Assembly: GCF_022682495.2 (NCBI RefSeq)
Contig: NC_071399.1
Location: 52,010,873 to 52,074,872, forward strand
Direction of reading: 5' to 3'
Length of the DNA: 64,000 bases
Source of the DNA: Desmodus rotundus
Taxonomy: Eukaryota; Chordata; Mammalia; Chiroptera; Phyllostomidae
The position numbers were made by a program, and so were the translations under genes. Position 1 is the first letter of the stretch; each line of letters opens with the position of its first letter. A model generated the notes under the pieces. That model had not been told where the DNA came from and ran no database searches. It worked only from the letters and a program-made list of their open reading frames with translations. Shown here one piece after another: positions 23,816-36,191 of this stretch.

Positions 23816-25125
23816 CGAAAGTCTTCAATAAGACAGACAACAGCACTGCTCCACTGTCCGAGAGATTTCTAAGGAAACTGCAAAAATTCTAGCACTCTGG
23901 GAAGCACAGTGAGAAAACCACTGGCATATCTGACACCTGAGCAAAAAGAGAAGTCCAAAGAGGTGGCAGAATTTGCCAACCACATGACTAGTTATTGAGC
24001 TCCACCTCAGGTGTCATACCCCACTTTTGCCTGCATCCAACTTTTAACCCCACTGCTCTCTGTTGCCTCCCCAGGATTCGCCACCCATACCCCTAAGCCC
24101 TTCTCCAACATCTCTACTGTTTAAAGATTAGAAACTCAGGTCCCAGATTTCTTTGAGGTTTGCAAAGGTACTTTAAATTTTATACATGTTTCATCAGCTT
24201 CAGGCACTTAAATTAGAGACATTTAAACTCACACCAAGTCCAAGCAGATGTGAAAGGAAATTCTGTCAATTAGTGAGAAGCTAATTAATCTTTCTTTGCC
24301 ACATACACTCTGGCAGGATCTAAAAAGTGCTGTTTTGCTCAGAGCTGCAAGATTGCTTGCTGCGGAAACAATGCATAATTATAATGTTGATTTCTTGACT
24401 TTCTTCAGAAGCTGTCAGTGGAGGGCAGATCTTGCCAGCAGTCACTCCTGCAGTTACAAAGGAAAGGAATTAGAAATTAGAAAGATACTTTAATTAGCAA
24501 ACCAAGATATTTTGGATTTTCTGCTTTTCATAGAATAAGCATATTTTATCTTGCATAGCATCTTCCAATTCAAGCACTTCAAAGTGATTTCCTAATTACA
24601 TTTTATTATTTTTCAGTCTACGTGTTATTATTATTATGTTGAAGTACATGGAAGTTCAGATGAGGGGACTATTACAGATGAGGCCCTTCAAAGGCAGAGC
24701 ATCCTCGAGGACCTGGTAACCGGTGTGCTTTCTCCAAGGGCTTGAAATTGGCCCAGTTCTACTTCATATCTGATGACATTTTCCTTGCCATCCATATCAT
24801 CCTGTGGCTGACACTAAGGTATGTCTGTTTACAGGGACATGCTCTAAATGTGTCCAAGCTGAAATGGCATCTCCATGTATCCATCCAGCCAGCATCTCCA
24901 TATATCATCCAGCCACCTAGCATCCAGAAGTTAGGAAGTTTGAACTCAGTGTCAGGCACAGTGTTAGGCACAAAGGCAGTTATGTAAATGAGGAAAACAC
25001 TACTTAATAATGGTAACTGACTCCTAAACAGTTACAAAATGGTATAATATTTATGGCAGAAGCAATTGTAAAGAGTAAGGTGAGTGCTGAGAAAGCTTTA
25101 GCTCCCACCACTACACTGAAATTGT
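23816..25125. other. Unassigned, with a CNE-like segment at 24.23-24.60 kb
   Basis: No repeat recognised. At 24230-24600 there is a balanced AT-rich block with several TAATTA-like homeodomain-type sites and no repeat signature, which resembles a conserved noncoding element. A short imperfect tandem ('atctccat..atccagcca', 24869-24913) lies further on. Confidence 0.3.
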
Positions 25126-25410
25126 TCTCTCTAATGTCATGCTACTGAACCTCTCTATGTGTTATTTCCTTGGCTTTTCACCTGTCTGATAACTTCCATT
25201 CATTCATCAAAGTTCAATTGATGTCACTTTTATCTGTGATCCTTTCTGACCACAACACCTTCCCAAACTATGAGCAGAATTGGGTGCATTATCCTCACGG
25301 TCCTTAGGGCAGCTCATACATATCTCTATTTAGTACATCATATTGTTTTTTAATTATTTGTTTATGTTTCTATTACCCCTTAAGAATGCCCTCCAAGGTC
25401 CAACTTCTTC
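25126..25410 (+). mobile_element. L2 LINE fragment
   Basis: 'cattcatcaaagttcaattg', 'gtgatcctttctgaccacaa' and 'gggcagctcatacatatctc' match the sense 3' part of L2. Confidence 0.5.
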
Positions 25411-25894
25411 ATCTATGTAATGGAACAGTGTGAGGAGAGTACACTAGTTCTCAAATATATGGTGACTAATATTGTTATATAAATGAATAGGTGAATGAGA
25501 TAGAGAATGTGATGTATAACTTGGGCCATGAAAAATGAAATATGCCATATGAAGAAGATATCTTAATTTTAGTAACACTTTCCTTAGAGTTTACAATAAA
25601 TCTAAAACTTGGAACTCGTCTGTTAAAAGATCATCGTTCACATACTGAGTAACTTTTAATTTTATTTATGCATTCACTTATTCACTAAGTATTTATTATA
25701 AACATATACATGAAATGTTTGGGGAAATTTTGGAAGAAGAAAGACAAGGTACCCTCTCTGGAAGATTTTAAAAGTAAAGACATATGAAATAATTAACTCT
25801 GTAGACATATAACTAGTAAATGCAAAAATGGAGAATGTATATGAAGGACATATATAATGACTACAATAGTTGCTCAGAGGATGTAGATTTTGTT

Positions 25895-26035
25895 CTGGTT
25901 TTGTTAAAATTCCCACCTTACAGATGAGGAAACTGAAGCACACAGAAGTGAAGCAAAGCTGTGATTTGAATTCATGCTCTACCCACCTCCCTAAACTGCC
26001 TCTCTAGTTTCCATCTAGCCTTGTACTGAGTGTGG
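25895..26035 (-). mobile_element. MIR SINE fragment
   Basis: 'ccaccttacagatgaggaaa' and 'ctgaagcacacagaagtg' are the reverse of the MIR conserved core. Confidence 0.6.
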
Positions 26036-26569
26036 CAGTAGAGATAGTGAAAAAAGGTTGAATTTTGGATATATTTTCAAGGCTGTGCCAGCAGGGTTTG
26101 CTGATGGGTTACATATAGAAGATGAAAGAAGAAAAACAAGAATAATCTTAAAAATGTCCACTATGTAACTGCATGTTAGTAATTTTGAGCTAGAAACACT
26201 GGGAGAAAATCAAGTTTGGGCCTGGACAGAAATCAACGCTCAGTTCATGAAAGTTTAGTTGCTGAAGGCGTTCATTTAGAGATGACTGGTAATCAAAATA
26301 TAGACTTCAGAAGACAGGTTGGTGCCAGAGATAGAAATTTTGGCATCATTGTATATAAATGGTATTTTAAGCTGTAAGATTGAATGAAATCATGTAGATA
26401 ATGAAAAGAGAGAGAGAAAGCCTAAAAACCTGGGGTGCTCTACTAACCGAGGAAGAGAAAAAGAACTGAATATTAGATTTGGCAATGTGGAGATAGTGAC
26501 ATGGACAACTGTCTTTTGAGTGGACTGAAGACAGATGTTTGATTGAAATGGATTCAAAAGAGAATAACT
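26036..26569. other. Unassigned sequence
   Basis: Purine-rich; nothing recognised. Confidence 0.3.
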
Positions 26570-27055
26570 GCTACTTTTTTTGAGAACAGTTTGTCAATAT
26601 CTAGTAAAGTTCGAAATGAAGGTACCCTAATGATCCAGCAATTCCACTCCTAAACATATAACTTAGAGAACTATCTGTACCTCTAACAGCAAACCTAATA
26701 GTACTAGTCAACCTAAATACCTATCAATAGAAAAATGAGTAAGTTAATTTTGGTGTATTCATAGAGAATACTGTATATCAGTTTGAACTAATATATATAA
26801 CAAAATGTCTATGTCTCCAAAAATGATGGTGAAGGCAAAAAGGCAGAAAAATATAGTACAATACCATTTATATATCAGGTTTAAATACATGCAATACAAT
26901 TCTAACATTGCTTGAGAATATACAATTTGACATAAAAGTAAAAAAGAGCTAACAAATTTCAAACTCAAGGTAGAGTTACCTCAGGAGGGGTAGGAAGAAG
27001 AAAATCTGAGGACTAGTATTTTCAACTTTATTGACAATACCTTATATTTTTAAGC
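26570..27055 (+). mobile_element. Old L1M/HAL1 ORF2-end fragment
   Basis: Sense LINE sequence: 'gatccagcaattccactcct', 'aagttaattttggtgtattc' and 'aggcagaaaaatatagtaca'. These encode the C-terminal end of ORF2 and the start of the 3' UTR of an old L1. Many stops. Confidence 0.65.
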
Positions 27056-27090
27056 TAAAATCTCTCTTTTTTATGTATGCTTATAACATA

Positions 27091-28855
27091 ACATATTTTT
27101 ATTTTTATTGAATTTATCAGGATGGCATAGGTTAAAAAATTATGTTTCATGTCCACAATTCTATAATACATCATCTGTATAGTGTATTGAGTGTTCACCA
27201 CTCAAGTCTCTTTCTGTCACCATTTAACCCTCCTCCTCCGCCCCCTCTCCATTCCCTCTTGTAATCACCATTATGTTGTCTGTGTATGAGTTTGTTTGTT
27301 GCTTAATACCTTCATCTTTTTTTCAGCAAACCTCCCAACCTCCACTCTATTGGTCTGAGAGTTGTCAGTCTGTTCTCTGTATCTATCAGTCTGTTTCTAC
27401 TTTGTTAGCTACTTTGTTTTGTTCATTAGTTTCCACATATAAGTGAAATCATATGGTATATGTCTATCTCTGAGTGTTTTATTTTACTTAGCATAATAAT
27501 CTCCAGGTCCATCTGTGCTGTTGTGAAAGGTAAGATATCCTTCTTCTTGACAGCTGAGTAGTATTCCATTGTGTTAATGATTTTCTTTGTTTTTAAAAGG
27601 TTTCATTTATTTATTTTTAGAAAGGGGGGAGGCAGAGAGAAAGAGGGAGAGAAACATTGATTGGTTGCCTCTTGCACACACCCTACCAGGGACCAATCAG
27701 CAAACTATGCATGTGCCCTAATCAGGAATCGAACTAGTGACCATTTGATTTGCAGGATGATGTACAACCAACTGAGACATGCCAGTCAGGACTGTACCAC
27801 AGCTTTTATTTACTTATCTTCTGATGGGCACTTGGGTTGCTTCCAAATCTTACCTATTGTAAATAACGCTGCAATGAACATAGGGGTGCATATATTCTTT
27901 CAAATTAGTGTTTCAGGTGTCTTCAGACATATTCCCAGAAGTGGAATTGCTGGGTCAAAAGGCAGATCCATTTTTAATCTTTTGAAGAAACTCCATACTG
28001 TTTTTTACAGTGGCTGTACCAACCTTCATTCTCATCAAAAGTTCAGAAGGGTTCCCTTTTCTCCACATCCTTGCCAACACTTGATGTTTGTTGATTTATT
28101 GATGGGAACCATTCTGACAGGTGTGAGATGATATTTCATTGTGGTTTAAATTTGCATTTCTTTCATGATTAGTGATATTGAGCACCTTTCCATAAGTTTG
28201 TTGGCCATCTGTATGTCCTCTTTCAAACAGTGTTTATTTAGGTCCTTTGTCCATTTTTTAATTGGATTGTTTATTGTTTTGGTGTTGAGTTTTATAAGCT
28301 TTTTATAAATTTTGGATATTAACCCCTTATCAGATGTATATATCATTGGCAAATATGTTCTCCTATTCAGTGGGTTGTCATTTCATTTAGCTGGTGGTTT
28401 TCTTTGCTGTACAAAAACTTTTTAGATTGATGTGGTCCCATTTGTTTATATATTCTTTTGTTTCCCTTGACCGTGGAGATATATCTGAAAAAATATTTCT
28501 ATGAGAAATGTCAGAGATTTTATTTCCTATGTTTTATTCTAAGAGTTTTACAGTTTTGAGTCTTACATTTAAGTCTCAAATCCATTCTGAGTTTATTCTT
28601 GTGCGTGTCTTAAGGATACGGTCTAGATTTATTTTTACACATATGTGTCCAATTATCCCAACACCATTTATTGCATAGACTGTCTTTACTCCATTGTATC
28701 TTTTTGCTTCCTTTGTCAAATATTAATTGACCACAAAGGTGTCAGTTTATTTCTGGGCTCTCTATTCTGTTCCATTGATCTATATCTCTGTTTTTATCAT
28801 GCTGTTTTGATTACTATGGGCTTGTAGTATAATTTAATATTAGGTAGCATGATCC
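27091..28855 (-). mobile_element. 5'-truncated L1 with nested Ves SINE
   Basis: Minus-strand L1. The 3' end is at about 27091, reading 'attgaatttatcaggatggc' on the plus strand. Through 28.85 kb it holds the C-terminal half of ORF2: 'catctgatgggcac..ttgggttgc', 'gaattgctgggtcaaaaggc', and 'gttccattgatctatatctc' at the upstream end. The frame is broken. A Ves SINE splits it at the 'tattccattgtgt / gtaccacagc' site. The 156-codon plus-strand frame (27661-28131) is an antisense shadow across the SINE/L1 boundary. Confidence 0.85.
27585..27796 (-). mobile_element. Ves SINE nested in L1
   Basis: Reverse-orientation SINE: 'aggtttcatttatttatttt' tail, 'accctaccagggaccaatca', 'aatcaggaatcgaactagtg', and head 'catgccagtcagga'. 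Its insertion separates two parts of L1 ORF2 that join without the SINE in the L1 at 53.6 kb ('cattgtgtaaatgtaccata'). The duplication at the site is too short or decayed to call. Confidence 0.85.
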
Positions 28856-30369
28856 CTGCATAAGCTAGAATATGTACACATGGATGTTTGCTGTGTTATT
28901 CTTCATTTCTCCTAAACGTAATAATTATTGTATGATATCTTTTAGAGAGATTATTGGAAAAGGGCAAAAACAGACAAATCTTTTGAGGAGTTTACTGTGA
29001 AAGAAGATATGAAGTATAGTTGAAGGCGAAGAAAAGTTTTTATCTGTAGAGATAGTGTATATTGTGGTTGTTTCCCTCCTGATGGCAGTGATCCAGTAGA
29101 GATGAAATAATTGATGATGTAGTAGAGTGAGGAGAGAATTCCAGAATTGTCTTTAACACAGCAAACAGTAGAGGTTGGTCTTACAGGGGAGCACTGTAAA
29201 AGAGTAAATGTTGAAGCGTTGTAGAATTTGTAGTGGGAAGGGAGGGAAGTTCTCTTTGATTGTTTTCATTATTTTTAGTGAGATAAAAAGTAAACTCAGC
29301 ACGTGAGCATGAGGAACGGAAAAGAATATTGGTAGTGTGCGAGAGCAGCCTGGGGAGAATAGGAAAGTGAACTGAGGAACTGCAGTAGGATGGCTGCACA
29401 GCACTGAGGCCCATGTGAGTTGAAACATCACTTTAAAGTGAACCCAGTCCTCATGGGTATGTGCTTCTTCACCCACATTCAGTTTTCCAGTGCAGGCATA
29501 CAGCAGGCAATGCGTGTTTTTCAGGTAAACATGATAAATGGGAAGAGCGAAAAAGTAGTTCAGAGCTTAGGCAAGGTAGTGATTATAATGATAATCATGA
29601 AATTTAAACTAGGTAAGGAGGGAAGCTGCTGGGACATGGTATTGAGATGCTGGAGGTTGTACAGTAATTGTTAAAGAGAATGTCTAGGGTCTTACCATGG
29701 GAGTGAGTGGTTCAGATGACATGGAAGACAAGATCATTGGGAAGAAGGCCATGGAATCATAAGGCCAGCAGATGGATGGATTTTCTGAATAGATATTAAA
29801 GTCACCCAACATGGTGACAAGAATAATGTAGAAGAGAAAGATAGTAAGCCAGGAATGAAAGGGGGGTGATCCTGAGATGTCAGGTAACTGCAACAAAGAA
29901 GAAGAATGGATAGACTAACTTGATGGCATAATTTGTAAAGGGCATAGGGAGCGGTTGAGATAAGGTGAAGGCTGACTTATCCACAAGGTACAGGACACAC
30001 ACTGCTTAATATTTTGAAAATATTTTAATGTTTAAAACCAAAATAAAAAATCAATATACTCATGAATATACAATAATGAATCTAGCCTAGATTATATTCA
30101 TCTTTACACCAAAATATTAGTTATAAAATATTATCATTATCATGCATGACATATATATACATACATACATGTATGTGTGTGTGTGTGTAATTTTTTTTTA
30201 TGGAGGAAAAGGCCCATAAAGGCAAAGTGCTCAGGGCTCACGAAATTCATAATGCAGAACTTTAGGGCAGAGGGACAAACAACAGTCTGGAGTATCAATG
30301 AGTACACCTCTCCAGGCTCAAGTTTGTGAGAAGTGGGGAAAATAATAGCCTCCACTTGAGATGCTAGCC
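28856..30369. other. Unassigned 1.5 kb, with (TG)n
   Basis: Unassigned. It includes an alternating 'acatacatac..gtatgtgtgtg' tract at 30149-30188, and long purine-rich stretches around 29.1-29.9 kb that could be old L2. Frames of 70-107 codons have no motif. Confidence 0.3.
30149..30188. repeat. (TA/CATA/TG)n microsatellite
   Basis: 'atatatacatacatac' runs into 'gtatgtgtgtgtgtgtg', a self-complementary alternating purine/pyrimidine tract. Confidence 0.8.
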
Positions 30370-30570
30370 CTTAGTGGTCATTCATTCATTCATTCATTCA
30401 CTCCCCTGGTTGTATATTATAATCACCTGGAGAAGTTTTAAAAGTCCTGATGCCCAGGGTCTACTCTAGACCAACCAAATTATAATTTCTGAGAGTGAAC
30501 CAGGCATTAATACTTTTTAAATCTCCCCAAGTGATTCTGATATACAGCTTAGACTGTGAACAGTGAAAGG
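30370..30570 (+). mobile_element. MER5-like hAT MITE beside (CATT)n
   Basis: 'ataatcacctggagaagttt', 'tgatgcccagggtctactct' and 'ccaagtgattctgatataca' follow the MER5A/B pattern. A (CATT)n run of five units lies just before it (30379-30400). Confidence 0.6.
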
Positions 30571-31450
30571 GAAGAAAATGAAGGTGAAGGTTACTTGTAA
30601 AGGTGAGTGTGAGGCTATGGTATATTTTGCTGGTTGCAGACAATGCATTTCATTGGGCATACTGAAGGTTTAAGTTGTTGAAAATAAGTGGACATTTCAG
30701 TCAAATTGGGTGATAAGCAGGGCTCCAGATGGATAAGAATCTAGGCATGGGTGCTGATTCAAGGGTTTTGGGTTTCAAGGGTATGACTGCAGTGAACAAG
30801 GATATCATAGGAGGAATGATGGGATTGGTACTGACACTTTCTCAATGGAGGCAGTCGATTAGTTCTAATTGTCACATTTCCTTGCCTGGTTTGTTATGAC
30901 ATTTATAGTGGAAAGTGGAGACCAACCAGGGCAGAGAAGCTGATGTCTCACTCCAAGCATGTGACGAGCTGTGGGCATCCTGCAATCCTCCATTGTGCTG
31001 TTGAAGCCACAGAAGCACCTGCTCGTCAGTATAGGACAAACTATCCAAGGGCCTGATCGTTGATCTGGGAAAAGCACTCTCTCTCCCGCAGGTGATGGTG
31101 AGTGATGGAATGGGAATACAAGTATGTGCTGGCACATTTCAAATGCCAAAATACCCAGTCATATTTATGTAAGAACTTTTTATGATCATTTATTTGATTT
31201 ACTACTAAGAATTAGTCAAAGTGCTATTCTTCTTTAATGCATTAAGTAATAAACTCATGGTGAAGGTACCAAAGGGAAAATGCAGCCAAGTATGACTCCA
31301 ACTACCTAAAAAGCAACAGAGCAAGATTTAGTTTTCCACCATCAGTGAGCATGGGGTCTCAAAGCCTAAAATACTTTCTTAGAGAGAGACAGTTGCCATT
31401 TTATACTACTAAATTTATATTCTTGCAGTGGTCTAAATTTTTTTAAAGGT
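30571..31450. other. Unassigned sequence
   Basis: No repeat recognised. Overlapping minus-strand frames of 87 and 94 codons (30865-31149) lie in a modestly GC-rich patch but have no motif. I see no evidence for an exon. Confidence 0.35.
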
Positions 31451-31451
31451 A

Positions 31452-31978
31452 TGAAAAAGAGAATAATGGCCACAAAGATATGCATGTATCAATCCCCAGA
31501 AACTATGAACGGTACTCCATAAGGAAAAAGGGACTTTGCAGATCTAATTAGATATTAAGATAGGGAGATTATTATAGATTATTGAGGTGGACCCTAAATA
31601 CAATCACAAGTGTCCTTATGAACAGGAGGCAAGGTAATTAGACTATAAAAGAGGAGGAGGCAATGTGACCACAGAAGTAGAGGTTGATGCAGCTACAAGC
31701 GAAAGAATGCTGGCAATACTCTGGTTTCTCTTCAGACTGCATATGTCTTTCACCTTTTGCAAAGAATGCCTGCAGACACTAGAGGCTAGAAGAGACAGGA
31801 ACAGATAGATTCTCCCTTCACCCTCCAGATGGAACCAATCCTGTCACCTTGGTTTAGGCTCCATAGGACTCATTTTGGACTTCTGGCCTTCAGAACTGCA
31901 AGAGAATATTTTTACATTGTATTAAGTCAACAAGACTGTGGTAATTTCTTCCATCTGCAATAAGAAACTAATACAGGG
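31452..31978 (+). mobile_element. MLT1 (MaLR) LTR
   Basis: Blocks in order: 'atcaatccccagaaactatg', 'gggactttgcagatctaatt', 'tggaccctaaatacaatcac', 'gcctgcagacactagagg', 'cttctggccttcagaactgc', and the terminus 'gcaataagaaactaatacag'. This is a solitary, fairly complete MLT1 LTR with no coding sequence. Confidence 0.8.
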
Positions 31979-32104
31979 AGTTTAATTTGTGTATTTTTTC
32001 CACTTGGAAAAATGAGAAAATGAAATTATTCTTTAATAATCAACACATCTACTCAAAGCAAACAGAATACCAATCCTTCTGAAGAAAAGAAAGTTGGGAA
32101 GTCT

Positions 32105-32312
32105 GTGATACAAGAACATGGACTTGGAAGTCAGGGACTTAGGGTTCAGATTTCTGCACATACACAGACACAAACTGAGAGCAAGGACAAGTTCACACCC
32201 TCCCCAGCTTTATTTCCTCACCTGTAAGATGGAGAAGGTAACATGCTTCCCTCACAGCGCAGTGTTTGGCACCGCATAGACATTCACAAAATATGCACTG
32301 CAGTTGTGCCCT
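32105..32312 (+). mobile_element. MIR SINE
   Basis: 'ggacttggaagtcagggact', 'tttcctcacctgtaagatgg' and 'agtgtttggcaccgcatag' follow the MIR order in forward orientation. Confidence 0.6.
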
Positions 32313-32484
32313 CTTCCTGCCTTCCCTTTCACACAAGCACCTGGAGAGGCAGTAGATTTTCCTTGCATAAATGATATCCAGATAAGGCTATCGGCAGAAA
32401 AAACTGACACACGAGCATAGGGAAAGCCATTAGTTCAAATGCATTCATTGAAGAAGAATGAAGGAAGAAGAATCAACAAAGAAA

Positions 32485-32731
32485 AAATTGATTCAACAGA
32501 GACATTGAAGTTAAGAACAATCTAACAATAGCCAGGGGGGAGTGGGGAGGGGACAGTGAGGAGAGGGGATTACAGGAACTACTATAAAGGACACATGGAC
32601 AAAATCAAGGGGGAGGGTGGAGGTGGGGGAGGGAGGAGGGTTCTGCTGGGTGGGGTGGAGGGATGGGGAGAAAAGGCATACAACTATAATTGAATAACAA
32701 TAAAAAATTTTTTTAAATTGATACAAGAGAC
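32485..32731 (+). mobile_element. 211-bp L1 3' UTR insertion with TSD
   Basis: L1 tail only: starts 'attgaagttaagaacaatct' at 32504, runs through the G-rich 3' UTR ('ggaggtgggggagggaggag') to 'aattgaataacaataaaaaa'. The TSD is 'aaattgattcaacagagac' at 32485-32503 against 'aaattgatacaagagac' at 32715-32731 (one substitution, one 2-bp indel). The 3' UTR matches those of the L1s at 36.9-39.1 and 53.2-60.7 kb, so it belongs to the same lineage. Confidence 0.9.
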
Positions 32732-33369
32732 TCCTGATAACAGAAGTGTCCCCATCTCCACAGGTTCTTCTCTGAGATATACAGACCAAACAATGAGTCA
32801 TTTTATGTTTGTTTCTTCAAAAAACAAAAAAATTGATTACACTAACATGAGGCATAGCTATGTTGTGTCTTATTTTAACGCTAAGAAAATGAAATTCAAT
32901 GACACTGTATAATGTATGATTTATGTAATCAGCCTTCTGGTTCCACTGAAGAAAAAGTCTCTAATCACTAGGGTTTCTTTGGTTTACCCTTTATGTCTTT
33001 ACTCCATAAGGAATGCATGAAGGAGCTGACCAGACTGCTTAATGCTTGGAACTAAACCACAAAGCCCTTCCCACCCTTTTTACCTTTCAAGTGAGAGCTG
33101 CTTTGTTCTTCCAGATACAAATAACTTTTTTATTCTGGGTTCCTGCCTCTTTAATGAACATGACATATCTGTAAATTTCAATGAACTGAAGGTTGGACTT
33201 AAATACTAATAAACTTGCTATCTGCTAATTATCTTCTATTTTGGGCTTTGGTTGGAGGTTACAGAGAATCACATTAAAACAAAAGACTATTAATGGCCTA
33301 TAGATCATTTACTGAATTTTTAAAATATAAATTAAATTATTATATATTGAAAATTGTACAGAATGTACC
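32732..33369. other. Unassigned sequence
   Basis: AT-rich; nothing recognised. Confidence 0.3.
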
Positions 33370-35145
33370 CAGAAGCTATTAGACCTAACAAGTGATTTTA
33401 GCAAGGTTATAAGCTACAAAAGCAATGAAGAAAACCTATACTTTTTATATAGTTACAATGACAATCAGAAATTAAAATTTAGTAAAAATACCATTTGAAA
33501 TAGCATCACAAATATGAAATACTTCAAGATAAAGTTGAAAATGTTATGTAAGACCTGGACACTGACAATGACAAAACATTGCTGAAAGAAATTAAAGATA
33601 TCCTAAATAAATGGAGATACATATAACATTCATAGATTGGATGACTCAATAGTGTTAAGATATAAGTTTTCCAATTTGATCTATATGCTCACACAATGCC
33701 AGTCGAAATTTCCAATAGGCTTTTTTTCTGGTAGAATTTAGCAAGCTGACTCTAAAATTTATGTGGAAATTCAAAGGACTCAGAATAGCCAAAGATTTCT
33801 TTAAAAAGAAGAATAAAGATGAAGGACATACACTACCAGAACTAGATTTGTTGTAAAGATAAAGTAATCAAGACACTGTGGCACTGGTATAAAAATAGGC
33901 AAATAGATCAACACAACAGAATAAAGTCCAGAAACAGACTCACACATATATAACCAGTTTATCTTCAACAAAGCTGCCAAGATAACTCAAGGAGGGAAAA
34001 GGTCAGCTTTTCAGCAAAGGGTATGAAATAATTAGACATCTATATGAAAAATAAATTAATTAATTTACCTTAGCCCTTTCTCACAATTAATTCAAAATGG
34101 ATCATAGAGCTAAATGTAAGATGTAAAACTATATAAATGTAAAACTATATAAATGTAAAACTATACAAATTCTATAAGGAAATATTAAGAAAAACCTTAG
34201 TGACCTTCAGTTTGCCAAAAGCACAAACCACAAAAGAAAAACTCAATAAATTGGACAGATTTTTTTCTTCAAAAGATACTGTTAAGAAAATGAAAAGGCA
34301 AGTCCACGGAGTGAATTTTTATTTATAAAACATTTTTAAAAATACCTTACTACTGAAGGTAGTAAAGGACAAATGACCCAATTTTTTAAAAGTTGAACAT
34401 TCAATGAAAGAATGTATATGGTTAGCAAATAAGCACAGGAAAATATGCCCAACATCATTAGTCATTAGGCAAGCCCAAATTAAAACCATAATAGGACATT
34501 ACTATGAATCTATTAGAAATGACCAAAAACTTTTTAAAAAGTGACCATATCACGTGTTGTCAATGATGCGAAGGAACTAGAACTTTTATATGTTGCTGAG
34601 GAATGTAAAAATGGTACAGCCATTTTACATTTAAGATTCTTAAAACTTAATATACTCTTACCATATGACTAAGCCATTCTATTCTTAAATATTTATTAAA
34701 GAAAAATAAAAGCATACGCCTTTACAAAGTCTGGCATATGAATTTCATAGCAGCTTTATTTGTAATAGCCACAACTCAAATATCCATCAATAATGAATTA
34801 ATAAGCAAATAATGGTTTTCCCATATAATGATATACTACTTAGTAATAAAAAAAATTCATTGATATATGCAACACCTTTCTGATAAAAGAAGCCACACTA
34901 GAGTACAAACTGCACAGTTCCATTTTTATGCAATTACAGAAAATGCAGATTAAACTATAGTGACAGCAAGCAGGTTGATGGTTGGCTGGGGATGGCAAGG
35001 AGGGACAGGAGAAAGAGTTTGCAAAACAGCATGAGGAAACATGGGTATGTTCATTACATTTATTGTGGTGAAGTTTTCACAGGTGTATACATATGGTAAA
35101 ACTTTCATGTTACTTATATCTCAATAAGGCTGTTCTAAAAGAGAA
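33370..35145 (+). mobile_element. Old L1M fragment, ORF2 C-terminal half and 3' UTR
   Basis: Sense LINE sequence from 'agaagctattagacctaaca' through 'acatggatgg'-equivalent regions to the 3' UTR ending 'ttatatctcaataaggctgt'. The order of blocks matches an old L1 (L1M). There are no open frames above the listing threshold, so it is strongly decayed, and a 16-bp unit repeated about three times lies within it (34121-34166). Confidence 0.75.
34121..34166 (+). repeat. 16-bp tandem repeat, about 3 copies
   Basis: The unit 'atgtaaaactatataa' is repeated at 34121, 34137 and 34153, the last one changing to 'atac'. It is a local slippage expansion inside the old L1. Confidence 0.85.
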
Positions 35146-36191
35146 ATACATTATAAGAAAATAAAACTAAAGGCCTGTGTCCCTCATGCACATAGATTAA
35201 ACAACAACAGTAAACCTGATCCTTTACCCAGAAATTTGTATTTAATTGGTAAGAGGTATGACCTAGACACCAAGATTATCTTTTTTCCTATGTGATTCTG
35301 ATACTCAGCAAAATTTAAAAAACAAACAAAAAACATCATTTTATTTCATTATCTGAACGGCACATCTAGCCCTAAAAACCCTCACTTAAATCAATGTCCA
35401 TTCTTGCCAGGGAACCATGTTGGAAAATAATGAGGGGACAATGTTAATCCATCATCACTTCCAGAAAACAACCTAAAAAATTATTATATATTTATATATT
35501 TGAAATATACTAATTATATGTAAATCATTGTATAGATACAAGTTATCTGCATTTCCATAGAAAAATTACATGTATAAATATATAAATATTTAATATTGCA
35601 TATCAATATTACATTTTTTTGTTTGGATTGTTGAACTCCATCTGTATGTTTTTGGACTCTGAGGACTGTTAAAAAATAATTCCAGTTAATGTCCAGTGAA
35701 TAAAAGGGAAGATCAGATTGTTAGGCCAGTCCTAACTTCTCTAATTGAGTAGCGATCACTAGTGATTTGATGGCAGGGAAGAGAATCATTCATGTGTGCT
35801 GTAAAGGCCAAACCTTCTGGGCCTCTATGATGGGACTACATGTCTCCATCTGGGAAAAGAAGTGTCTTTAGAGGGAAAGACTTCCTATGTCTTGCAAGGT
35901 TATTTTAAGTGTTAAAGCACTTAGACCAATGTCTGACATTGGACTAAGGACTCAATAAAACAACTCATTCAACAAATTCTTATTTATTGTCTACTATATA
36001 TGAATAATGACTAGGGGAAGGCAAGATCCTTCCTCCCTGTAATTCTACAATCTGGTGGTGAAAAGCCATGCAGTAAAAAAAACAAGCAAATGGATCGTTC
36101 TAGTGTGATGAGTGTTAGAAAAAAAACAAGCAGTATTATATGAATGAATATAATGGCAGTAAGAAAGAAGTGAAGTGCTAATTTAAATAAA
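35146..36191. other. Unassigned; possible L2 tail at 35.94-36.19 kb
   Basis: 'caacaaattcttatttattg' and 'tctggtggtgaaaagccatg' near 35970-36070 suggest an L2 3' tail. The rest is unrecognised. Confidence 0.3.

Noticed and set aside
27661..28131. A 156-codon plus-strand frame as a gene
   Set aside because: It crosses the Ves SINE/L1 boundary and is antisense to L1 ORF2.
30865..31149. Possible exon with 'tctctcccgcag' acceptor-like and 'gtgagtgatgg' donor-like signals nearby
   Set aside because: The signals are too close together (around 31080-31105) to define an exon, and the frames have no recognised content.
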